From the NCBI GenBank assembly GCA_963668365.1, contig OY764266.1:1240001-1304000 (forward strand): a DNA stretch of 64,000 nucleotides, in the 5' to 3' direction. Below, in pieces: positions 8,531-17,478 of this stretch; within the stretch, counting starts at the first letter, position 1, and every line of letters begins with the position of its first letter. A program made the translations under genes and the position numbers. Under the pieces are notes generated by a model. That model saw only the letters and a program-made list of their open reading frames with translations, ran no database searches and was not told the DNA's origin. Source of the DNA: VXNE01 sp963668365 (GTDB taxonomy: Bacteria > Pseudomonadota > Gammaproteobacteria > Pseudomonadales > Azotimanducaceae).

Positions 8531-10552
8531 ATGCGCCCTATCTTGGCCCGCAAATTTCACCAACTTCCTGCTGCGGACGCCGATGCATCCGTCCTGCGTG
8601 GCCGTGCTCCCTCCAGTCGATTTGACGTACCGTCAAGTACGCCTACATCGCCTTGCGGTCCGCGCGACCACGCAGCCCGGCGCCTCGACGCCCTCGCGAC
8701 GAAAGTTGGTGAAATTTGCGGGCTGGCCTTGATCTCTATGCTGGCAACCGTCGCGAATGCCTCGGAGCCGTACTCTCCACCCGTCAGGCAGGATTACCCG
8801 AACAACGTCTACTGGGGCGACACCCATGTGCACACGTACCTTTCGGGGGACGCATTCGGCATGGGCACCCGGGCAACGCCCGATCAGGCCTATCGATTCG
8901 CCAAGGGAGAGACCATACGCGCCACCGGCGGCGGCGAGGCGCGATTGCGTCGCCCGCTCGACTTTCTCATGGTGTCCGATCACGCCGAGAACCTTGGCGT
9001 CGCGCCGCGTCTCGCCACCGGCGATGCCGACATGCTGAAAACGGCGGATAGCCAGCGCCATTTCGAAGTGCTCTCCGGCACGCCGGCGGTATCCGATGTC
9101 CTGGGGGCGAAGAGCCTCGAGGAGTACAACGACGGCAACCAGACGCTGGGTATGGCCAAAACCCCAAGGGGCGACTACGGAATCGACGACGACTTCAGGC
9201 TCGACGTGTGGCGGAGCGTCGTCGCCATCGCCGAGGAGCACAACGATCCCGGCAGGTTCACCACCTTTGTCGGCTACGAGTACAGCAGCAGTTCTCCCAC
9301 CATGTTGCACCGCAACGTCATGTTCGCGGGGGCGCCCGAACACACCATGTCGCGGCGACCGTTTTCGGCGTACGACAGTTCGAACCCGGAGGACCTGTGG
9401 GCTCACCTCGAGCGCTACCGGGAGGAGACCGGCAGCGATGCCATCTCCATTCCCCATAACAGCAATCTCAGCCGCGGCAACATGTTCGGGACCGTCGACT
9501 ACGAAGGCAAACCGCTGACCCGCGACTATGCCAGGATCCGGTCGTCCATCGAGCCCATCGTCGAAGTGACCCAGATCAAGGGCGACAGCGAGACCTTGGG
9601 GTCCCTTTCTCCCGACGATGAGTTCGCCGACCACGAAACGTGGGGCAATTTCTCCGCTTCGAAAGGCCTAGCAAGCGAACTGCCGCCGGAGGAACTGGCA
9701 AAGCGATCCTACGTTCGCAGCGCGCTCAAGACCGGTCTCGGCTTCGCCACCGAACTCGGGGCCAACCCCTACAAGTTCGGGATGATCGGCTCGACGGACT
9801 CCCACACGGGTCTCGCCACCGCGGATGAAGACAACTTCTGGGGCAAGATGGGCGCCAACGAACCCAACCCGTGGCGCCGGATGACCCAGGCCATTTACGC
9901 TTCCGCTGGCTACGCGGCGGTCTGGGCCACCGAGAACACGCGCGACGCGATCTTCGCCGCCATGAAGCGGCGCGAGGTCTATGCGACCACCGGCCCGCGC
10001 ATCACGTTGCGCTTTTTCGGTGGATGGGACTACGAGGGCGATGACGCGCTGAGTCCGAACCTGGCCGAGATCGGCTACCGCAAGGGCGTGCCCATGGGAG
10101 GCGACCTGGTTCTGCCATCGGAAAGCGCGGCGCCCAGCTTCCTGCTGAGGGCCGTCAAGGACCCCGACGGGGCGAACCTGGACCGCGTGCAGGTCATCAA
10201 GGGATGGCGCGACGCGAACGGCGAACTGCACGAGAAGGTCTACGACGTCGCTTGGTCCGGCGACCGCGCCAGGACCGATGATGGCAAACTCCCCCCCGTC
10301 GGATCGACCGTCGACATCGAGGCGGCGAGCTATCTCAATTCCATCGGCAGTCCAGCCCTCGCGACCACCTGGACGGACCCGGACTTCGATCGCAGCGAAG
10401 CCGCGTTCTACTATGTGCGGGTGATCCAGATACCGACGCCGCGCTGGACGACCTACGACGCGAATTTCTATGGCGCCGAGGAGTTCAAGCAGACCCCAAC
10501 GGACGTGATTCAGGAGCGCGCCTACTCCTCGCCGATCTGGTATACGCCTTAG
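8531..10552 (+). CDS. DUF3604 domain-containing protein
   Basis: 673-residue protein of the DUF3604 family. The core starts near residue 90 with VYWGDTHVHTYLSGDAFGMG, a His-x-His segment typical of PHP-like metal-dependent hydrolases; MVSDHAENLG and IGSTDSHTG add likely metal ligands. The start at ATG 8531 is supported by AAGGAG at 8519-8524. This gives about 55 polar residues before a hydrophobic, signal-like stretch (ICGLALISMLATVANA), an unusually long N-region; a later start is possible. The biochemical role of the family is not established. It is common in marine Gammaproteobacteria beside TonB receptors and sulfatases, as here. Confidence 0.85.
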   Translation: MRPILARKFHQLPAADADASVLRGRAPSSRFDVPSSTPTSPCGPRDHAARRLDALATKVGEICGLALISMLATVANASEPYSPPVRQDYPNNVYWGDTHVHTYLSGDAFGMGTRATPDQAYRFAKGETIRATGGGEARLRRPLDFLMVSDHAENLGVAPRLATGDADMLKTADSQRHFEVLSGTPAVSDVLGAKSLEEYNDGNQTLGMAKTPRGDYGIDDDFRLDVWRSVVAIAEEHNDPGRFTTFVGYEYSSSSPTMLHRNVMFAGAPEHTMSRRPFSAYDSSNPEDLWAHLERYREETGSDAISIPHNSNLSRGNMFGTVDYEGKPLTRDYARIRSSIEPIVEVTQIKGDSETLGSLSPDDEFADHETWGNFSASKGLASELPPEELAKRSYVRSALKTGLGFATELGANPYKFGMIGSTDSHTGLATADEDNFWGKMGANEPNPWRRMTQAIYASAGYAAVWATENTRDAIFAAMKRREVYATTGPRITLRFFGGWDYEGDDALSPNLAEIGYRKGVPMGGDLVLPSESAAPSFLLRAVKDPDGANLDRVQVIKGWRDANGELHEKVYDVAWSGDRARTDDGKLPPVGSTVDIEAASYLNSIGSPALATTWTDPDFDRSEAAFYYVRVIQIPTPRWTTYDANFYGAEEFKQTPTDVIQERAYSSPIWYTP

Positions 10553-10565
10553 TCTAAGTCTAAGG

Positions 10566-13500
10566 CTAATCAGCCGACCTTCCGGGACGCGTACTGACGT
10601 CAATGACGCAGACGTGAATCTTGCGCCTCTGCTGCCCGGTTAGCGTGGTTTCGATCTGCTGCTTCAGGTCATCCGGGGTGGCGGGTCGTGTGCCATTCGG
10701 TGATCGTTGCGTGCAATCTCGGCCGAACCAGAGGACGACATATATGCCGTGGCCATTCGTGGCTGGATCGCTCGCGTACTTGGCCATCAGCTGGGTTTTT
10801 GGCGCATGCCACAGTTCGGCGTTGTTGTTGCGCTTCACCTCGATGGGGACGTGATAGTCCTCGTTCGCGACGCGGATATCGGCCCTGGCATCGTTTGGGT
10901 ATCGTCCCTCCGGCTCGACGCCGAGGGTCGGGGGCAGGACTCGGCGAAGCTCTCGCAGTAGTGCGCGGGTGCATGACTGCTCGGGCTTTGGTGTGGTGGG
11001 TCTGCCATAACCGTCCTCGTTCCAGTGTTGCTTCCAGTCGTCGGTGTTTCCGGATCGCACCCGCCTCGCGATGTGGTCAAGGCGATCCAGCACCAATGCT
11101 GTGAGATCGCCGGGATTCACAGGTGCGCCGCCGTCGAGGGCTTCGATTACCTGCTCAAACGTCGGGTGGCGGTACTCATGATCGCGGCGGATTACACGTT
11201 GGTCATCGAGCGCACGCGTGAGCGCGTGGTGCCAACGGGCGAGTTGGGCATCTCCAAGAAGATTCTCCAGCGCGGCGGTTGCACTGGCGTCGGGATTGCC
11301 TGCGAGAACGCGTATGCAGTCGTTCACGAGAATGGATGCTTCCATCCTGAGCGCCACAATGCCTTCGATCCAATCGCTCGGATTGATGAAGCGGCCGGCA
11401 AGGCGGACCAGCAGCGCGGGGAGGCGGGTTCCGGAAGACGCGATAGGCGAGACCGTTCTCTCTGTGGGACAAAAGAAACTCGCCAGATGGAGCGTGCGCG
11501 CTTGTTGGCGACCAGAGCATACGAACTCCGTGGCGGCAGGCGCGAAGGTGGTGGTCGCCACCGCGCAACCGGCGGCAATCCAGCGGCCGCGCTGGCGGGG
11601 CGGCATGCTCTTTTGCGAGAGCCTGTCGGTGATCAGCTGTTTGAAATCGGCGGCGTCGGCGTGTTGGAACGCGGCCAGAAGAAGATGATTGAGATCCCCG
11701 AGTTGGTCGTTGTTGGCGCGCATGGGAAACGCGCGAAGCAAGGGAAGGCTCGCGTGTCTTGCGACCCGGACGTGCGCGGGATCGAATGCCAGGTGCCAGA
11801 GGTTGGTGTTCGCGGGGTCGATGCCTTGTCGGAGCATGGCCGCCGCGAACTGGACCTGAACTTCGGCAACGGTGGCGGGCTGCTCGGCAATGAGCTGTTG
11901 ATACCAGTTCGGTTCGTAGTTGCCGTGGGCGTGGCCGAAGTAGGCGGCGAGCGCCTTGTGCTTATGCTCCGATGTCCATGAGGAGTGGACCAGGGAACCC
12001 GTTCGTTCCGCCTCGGCCAGGCCCGCCAGATAGGGCCAACAGAGGTAGTGCATCTCCAACCGAAGGCGGTACTCCAGAATAGTCTCCGCGTCCGGCATGT
12101 CGTCACGATCCACGGTCAGCCGCAGGCCCGTCCTCACCGCATCGAGTAAAGCTGGATCCTTATCGACAAGTTCTTCGAGACGCTTTGTCGCGCTCTGGGG
12201 CGAAAAGTGGAAGAAGTCGCCGAAATAGACACGCGCGATTCGGAATAGCAACGCCGGGGATGCCCGGTTGTTGCGTAGTGCGTCTTCGTCGGCCTTCAAG
12301 GCGTCGAGTTCACGTCTGTCCCTTAGCTTCTGCTCTTCGACTCGGGCCCGCTGCGCCTGTTCGAGTCGGGCGCGTTCCGGTGGGGGGGGTGTGGGCTCGA
12401 GCAGGCTGTCCAGGAAACTCGTGAGTTCCGCATCCTCGGCAACCAGATCACGCACGCGTCGGAGATCGAGTGCGCCCGATTGCACAACGAATCTCAGCAG
12501 CGACTCGGAGACGCGGTGCCGCGTGCAGGACATTGATTTCGCCGCTAGCGCACAGGCTTCGTAGACGTCGGGGGATACCGCAGCCCCGAACAACCTCTGG
12601 AATGCCTCGTACGGTGCATACCAATGCTCGTCCGGGAATCGTCGAATCCCTTCGAGCAGGAGTTCCGGGTGTCGGCCAGGGTGGTCTTCGATCCAGCGAC
12701 GTATCGAAGGCGTGCGCCGCTCGGTGGAGTCTTCGCTTACGTGGAGGCGCGCTGCGGCATCGAGCCAGTCGTAAAGCCTGCCGATGGAAAGGCCGTCGCC
12801 ATGACTTTCGAGTCCTCGGACAAGCAAGCGGGCCACGCAGGAGGCCAATGTCGGATCGCTCGCCTGTCCCAGTTCAGTAAGGCGGGCGCTGCACGCGTCG
12901 AGGATTTCTGCCACTTGGGAGGATGACGCCTTCTCCGGCAGGTCGGTCGTCCAGAATCTCATGTAGGGACCGCCCAACAGTTCGTTCCCCTCCTTGAAGT
13001 AGTTCCATATCGTTGACGAGGCGATTCTCTGGGGATAGAGGGCGGACAGGAGTTTGCCGAGCAACTCGTCATCCGGGTCACCCAATCGGCGTTCATGAAC
13101 GTCGTGCAGCAGTGCAACAAGCTCCGAGTCATCGTCTCGCGTGTAGTGGATGAGGGCGTCCAAGGCGGCAGTTCGAACACGGGGCCACCGGGTACCGTCC
13201 CGAACGATGTCGAGAAAGGTCGGAGCAAAGCTTGGCAGTGGCGGAGCATTTCGGAGTACGCGGAGGACGAAGTCAACACTGAGGGGGCCGTCGGCGCCTT
13301 CCGGTGGGTTGGTGAGAATGCCCTCGATTGCGTCGTACATCTCTGCTGTGGCGAGCGATGCGAATGCGCGGGCCGTCCTGTAGGTGGGTTCGAGTTTGCG
13401 CGGTTCCCTTACCAAGGCGTCGAACAGATCGCGCTGCTCCTCGGGGGAGAACGCCTGGGTGTCCCCGTAGAGAGCCACCCCGGTCGGATCACGTTCGATG

Positions 13501-14582
13501 AGCTGCTGTCGAGCGATCTCGGAGTGTACGGCAAGCCAGGCGGACAGCCCCCTTAGCTCGGAGACGACGCATCCATCGGAACCGGAAATGAGTGCCAGGA
13601 CACGACCGAAAGGAAGGCCATCGCTAATGCGCGATGCAATGTCGCGAGCGGCGGCGTATTCGGCGATGTGGCGATGGATGGGTTCGGCGCGGTCTGGTTC
13701 CCCATGTCGGAACAGGTACGACCCGACCGCCTGGTGACAGGCTTCGTGCGGGCTGATCGCGGCGATGTAGGGATAGTCTTCATTGGCTCTTGCCGCCGTG
13801 GTAGCGCAGCCCCGAGCGCCAGAGACGAGTAGTGCGGCGCAAAGGCTGCCTGCTGTGTTGAGGATGAGACATGGGTCTTGGGGTGGCCGGATGCTCGAAA
13901 GATCTTCGTTGTGCTCGTTAGCCATCGCGAGGCAGGCTCTCTCGAACGTCTCGGTTCGGCTTGCCGGCCAGATGCCGTCCCGTACCGCGTGGACCAGCAG
14001 GATAAGGGTTTGGGGGTTGGCGAGTAGCCCCGCCAAGTGACGCTCTTTCGCTTCTTGGAGAAAGGCCTGCGCGTCGCCGACGTCAAGCTGGCTCTCCAGG
14101 AGCTTGGCGGATCTTTTCGCGTCGAGCGGGTCGAGACGCAGCATGGTGATTCCGCCGGACGGGGACACGGCCGAAAGCCGCTTGCGGTCTGTGGTGAGCC
14201 AGTCGGCGGGTCGACACGATAGCCGGAAATGGGGCTTGCCGAGTTTGTCGAGGTTGCGCCTGATGCGGTCGAACGGCGTGTGTGGATCGGACTGGCCGAC
14301 CCGTATTTCGTCGAGGCCGTCGATGAACAGGGTCTTGCCAGCCCACTCGGGGTGATGGTCTGCATCGAAGGTCGCGAAGTCGCGAGCATCGACCTCTATG
14401 GCGCCTTGGCCAAGGGCGCGTGCCTCTGTCCCGAATACGGTGGTCTTGCCCATGCCCGGATCGCCAAGGAGAACGTACGCGGGGCAACTCCTATACTCAG
14501 CGAGCGGCTTTGGATCTGCGGGTGAAGAGGTCGCGCCGTTGTCGTCACGGAGTTCAGTGCAGGTGCGCGGAACGACAATCAC
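10566..14582 (-). CDS. NACHT-type STAND ATPase with C-terminal PD-(D/E)XK nuclease motif
   Basis: 1338-residue multidomain protein. An N-terminal NTPase has Walker A GDPGMGKTT (40-48) and Walker B LFIDGLDE (85-92); the DGLDE form is typical of NACHT ATPases. A long helical, probably repeat-rich region of about 900 residues follows, as in STAND sensors. The last about 110 residues contain a PD-(D/E)XK signature: D1235 in ARADIRV, then IEVKR (E1248, K1250) and Gln1264 in KTQLMAKY. Proteins of this plan are immune sensors in bacteria: the repeats detect a trigger, the NTPase oligomerises, the nuclease acts. Here the nuclease is C-terminal, whereas in Avs proteins the effector is N-terminal. The ATG overlaps the upstream ATPase stop by four bases (ATGA), indicating translational coupling. 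Defence function is inferred. Confidence 0.75.
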   Translation of the reverse strand: MIVVPRTCTELRDDNGATSSPADPKPLAEYRSCPAYVLLGDPGMGKTTVFGTEARALGQGAIEVDARDFATFDADHHPEWAGKTLFIDGLDEIRVGQSDPHTPFDRIRRNLDKLGKPHFRLSCRPADWLTTDRKRLSAVSPSGGITMLRLDPLDAKRSAKLLESQLDVGDAQAFLQEAKERHLAGLLANPQTLILLVHAVRDGIWPASRTETFERACLAMANEHNEDLSSIRPPQDPCLILNTAGSLCAALLVSGARGCATTAARANEDYPYIAAISPHEACHQAVGSYLFRHGEPDRAEPIHRHIAEYAAARDIASRISDGLPFGRVLALISGSDGCVVSELRGLSAWLAVHSEIARQQLIERDPTGVALYGDTQAFSPEEQRDLFDALVREPRKLEPTYRTARAFASLATAEMYDAIEGILTNPPEGADGPLSVDFVLRVLRNAPPLPSFAPTFLDIVRDGTRWPRVRTAALDALIHYTRDDDSELVALLHDVHERRLGDPDDELLGKLLSALYPQRIASSTIWNYFKEGNELLGGPYMRFWTTDLPEKASSSQVAEILDACSARLTELGQASDPTLASCVARLLVRGLESHGDGLSIGRLYDWLDAAARLHVSEDSTERRTPSIRRWIEDHPGRHPELLLEGIRRFPDEHWYAPYEAFQRLFGAAVSPDVYEACALAAKSMSCTRHRVSESLLRFVVQSGALDLRRVRDLVAEDAELTSFLDSLLEPTPPPPERARLEQAQRARVEEQKLRDRRELDALKADEDALRNNRASPALLFRIARVYFGDFFHFSPQSATKRLEELVDKDPALLDAVRTGLRLTVDRDDMPDAETILEYRLRLEMHYLCWPYLAGLAEAERTGSLVHSSWTSEHKHKALAAYFGHAHGNYEPNWYQQLIAEQPATVAEVQVQFAAAMLRQGIDPANTNLWHLAFDPAHVRVARHASLPLLRAFPMRANNDQLGDLNHLLLAAFQHADAADFKQLITDRLSQKSMPPRQRGRWIAAGCAVATTTFAPAATEFVCSGRQQARTLHLASFFCPTERTVSPIASSGTRLPALLVRLAGRFINPSDWIEGIVALRMEASILVNDCIRVLAGNPDASATAALENLLGDAQLARWHHALTRALDDQRVIRRDHEYRHPTFEQVIEALDGGAPVNPGDLTALVLDRLDHIARRVRSGNTDDWKQHWNEDGYGRPTTPKPEQSCTRALLRELRRVLPPTLGVEPEGRYPNDARADIRVANEDYHVPIEVKRNNNAELWHAPKTQLMAKYASDPATNGHGIYVVLWFGRDCTQRSPNGTRPATPDDLKQQIETTLTGQQRRKIHVCVIDVSTRPGRSAD

Positions 14583-15825
14583 GGGTCGTCGAACCAGTGA
14601 TTGACCGGGTTGGTGAAGAACTCTTCCAGTGGCGTGCCGCCTTCGCCGACGAGCATCGCGCGTTGTGGTTTGAACTTCTGCTGAAAGGCTTCCAGTCCTT
14701 GTAACCGCCTGATCTGTTGCCCGCTCTTGACCTCGATGGCGATCATTCGCGGCCCGCGGCGCAGGACGAAGTCCACTTCCATAAGCCGTTCCCTCCAGTA
14801 GTGGGTTCGGGTATTGCGGGATGCCGTGTTGAGGATGTGGGCACCAACCGCGCTCTCCACCAGACGCCCCCAGAACGAGCGGTCCGCTTGAGCTTGCGCG
14901 AACGTATATCCGGAGTCCGCGGTCATGAGGGCGGTGTTGAAAACGTTGAGCTTGGGACTCGACGCGCGGGCGCGGTGCCGTGACGGGTGGAATTTCGGCA
15001 AACCCGCGAGGAGGCCTGCGGTGGAGAGCAGGTCAAGATAGCGGGCGAGCGTCGTGGCGTTGCCCGCGTCGTGGAGTTGGCCGAGCATCTTGTAGTACGG
15101 CAGGATTTGTCCGGAGTACTCCGCGCCGACCTCGAAGAGCTGTTTCAGAAGGGCGGGTTTGTCGACCCTCGTCATGGCTAGAATGTCCTTTTCGATGTTC
15201 GGCGCGACGAGGCTCCGAGAACGTATTCGCGCCAGCGCGCCTCGTTGCGAATGAACCGGGCGCTGCCTGGGTAGCCGCCGAAGTAGATGTACTCGGCCAA
15301 GTTGAAGTCAAAGGCGTCAGCCATCTCGCCGAACGCCCAGTGCGTTACGTAAACCGGCTCGAATCGGCCGGCGAGGCTCTCGGTTAGGCCGGACTGGACA
15401 AGGAGCGGTGCCGACCCGAGAAGGATCACATGCAACTGGCGATTCTCCGCTCGGTCGGCGTCCCAAAGGCCTTTTACGGTGGAGGACCAATCGGGAATTG
15501 TCTGGATTTCGTCGAGTGCGAGGACGAAGCCGCGTGGGTTTCCGTCCGCCTCCCGACGCGCCTGCCGCCACGTTTCGACCAGCCATTCGGCATCTGGTTT
15601 GCGAGGCAAACGGAGCGCGGCCTCCGCCTCCGTAGAGGGGACCCCCCCGGCGTCCACCTCGTCGAGCCGCAGGTGGCGGCTGGGGCGACCGGAGCGCCGC
15701 AACGCTTGGGCCACCAGCGTGGTCTTGCCGGTCTGGCGAGGTCCGAACACCGCGATGATATGGTGTGGGTGCTCGGCGAGTCGGTCCGCCAGCGTCCCGA
15801 CTTGGGATCGTTGGAAGGCATCCAT
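14579..15825 (-). pseudogene. AAA/DUF4143 ATPase, split by a frameshift
   Basis: An ATP-binding protein of the AAA_14/DUF4143 family in two frames. The N-terminal part (15825-15178) has Walker A FGPRQTGKTT and Walker B LALDEIQTIPDW. The C-terminal part begins in another frame with LVAPNIEKDILAMTRVDKP and continues through the helix-turn-helix-like region to DUF4143 with MEVDFVLRRG and IAIEVKSG. Comparing the frames places a one-base loss at about 15209-15214 (after REYVLGA). It is either inactivated, a sequencing error, or read by frameshifting. An internal ATG at 15175 could allow the C-terminal half to be made alone. The stop overlaps the NACHT gene start, so they form an operon. The upstream sequence is strikingly AT-rich. 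Confidence 0.85.
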
Positions 15826-15920
15826 GACACTAGAAAATACGCTTGTGATAATTTTTATTCAATACGATTATTCTATTGGCGGAAAGCGAGGATGGGTACT
15901 TGACTCCGGCCAAGCGGTGA

Positions 15921-16050
15921 CGGGCACCCATTAGGGATGCTACGCGGTGGGCATTCTCCGGCAACTGGCGCTTGGCCTTCTGGGTCGACGAGGGCGAAGT
16001 GGACTACCTCGACCACTGAGGAGGACAACTAGAAACGATGCGTGACCGTC
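15921..16050 (+). pseudogene. relic of a HigB/HigA-type toxin-antitoxin pair
   Basis: The plus-strand frame ending at TGA 16017-16019 reads WAFSGNWRLAFW, then VDEGEVDYLDH. This matches the C-terminal strand and terminal DYxxYH-like end of HigB (RelE-fold) toxins, but only about 30 codons remain after an in-frame stop. GGAGG then precedes ATG 16038, which opens MRDRPDRHSG, resembling the first residues of HigA antitoxins before similarity stops against the end of the oppositely oriented sulfatase gene. It is read as a decayed toxin-antitoxin operon. Confidence 0.5.
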
Positions 16051-16057
16051 CAGATCG

Positions 16058-17478
16058 TCATTCGGGCTCTTCGCGTCCGGAGGGCAGGACCCTGCCTTCC
16101 GGATAGTCGGCACCTTCCGCGCTCCTGTCGACCGATGCATTCCAGGCATCGAGTTCGGCCTTCATTCGTGCCGCGATTTCCGGTTCCTTCTCCATCAGGT
16201 TGTCTTGCTCGGAGGGGTCTTCGACCACGTTGAACAGTTCGTGCTCCCGAGACAATGACTCGAACGCTTCGGCGTCCCACACGCCGTCGACCACATCGCC
16301 TTTGTGTAGTCACGGTAGTAGATGAGCTTGTAGTCGTTGTCCAGCCAGCCGTACTGGCCCCCTACCCTGAATCCCAGGGGACGACTTCTCCCCGCGGGCT
16401 CGGAAGTGAAGACCGGCATCAGGGAAACGCCGTCATGCACCGCATTGATGTCGTCCGGATCAAGGCTCGCCACTTCGATCAGCGTCGGGAACATGTCGAG
16501 CGTACTGGCGGGAAAATTCGATGTCCTCGGCTTCAGGTGGCCGGGCCATTCGATGATGCCGGGGACGCGAATGCCGCCTTCGTGGAAGGCGTGCTTGGAC
16601 CCGCGAAGATGGCCGGTGGAATCCGGATTGATGCCCGGATATACGTTTCCGGCCGCGCTTGTCACCGTAAACGTGGGCAGACCGCCGTTGTCGCTGCAGA
16701 ACCAGACGAGCGTGTGGTCGGCTATACCCAGATCTCTCAAACCCCGACGCAGGTTGCCGATGGACCTGTCCATGGCGACGATCTCGCCATGGTGGACACG
16801 GGAGGCTTCCGACAAGTCGGCGAACGCCTCCATGTCCTCGTCTTGGGCCTCGAATGGCCGGTGAGGAGACGCGTACCAGATCATGACGAAGGCGGGCTTG
16901 TCCTGTTTGTGCGCCCGCTCGATGAACTTCAAGGCTTCGTCGACCAGAACTTCAGACGACTCCCCGTCGATGCGCTCCGGTGTGCCGTTGCGACTCAGCA
17001 GCGGATCGAGGTTGAACTGATTGGTGGCGCTGAGCCAGTAATCGAACCCGAGTTCACCGGGGTTGTGCGGGTCGGACAGTGGCATCGGATTGTCGGCGTC
17101 GGGAGAAGCCATGGCGTTGAGATGCCATTTGCCGAAGTGCGCGGTGGTGTATCTGGCATTGCGAAAGGCGACGGAAAGTGTTTTCTCCTGCTTGTTGATG
17201 GCGCTGCCAACGGTGAACACTCCCGTGCGGTCGTTGGTCCTGCCGGTCAGCACCGTCGCACGAGTGGTGGAGCACTCGGGAGCCCCCGAATAGAAGCGGT
17301 CCATGCGCAGCCCATTCTCGGCCATGGCATCCAGATTGGGTGTCTCAAGGACCGGGTGGTCGTAATAGCCGGTCTGTGCCCAACCCATGTCGTCGGCCAT
17401 GACCAGAATCACGTTGGGGGCCGCGAGTGCGTGGACGGATATCAGGCAGGCAATCATGCCGATGGTCAGTCGTGGCAT
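16058..17478 (-). pseudogene. sulfatase with signal peptide, frameshifted near its 3' end
   Basis: Arylsulfatase-like protein. The start is ATG 17478, overlapping the upstream sulfatase stop (TGATG) with AAGGAG ahead of it. It has a signal peptide (MPRLTIGMIACLISVHALA), the metal site NVILVMADDMGW, HFGKWHLN and CSDNGG. The formylglycine motif reads ECSTTRATVLTGR, so position +2 after Cys is Thr rather than the usual Pro or Ala. The frame breaks at about 16304-16312 after YYRDYT; it resumes one base back as KGDVVDGVWDAEAF and LFNVVEDPSEQDNL, giving the expected sulfatase tail up to 16058. It is probably a pseudogene, or a sequencing error; the altered motif is a second sign of lost function. 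Confidence 0.8.
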
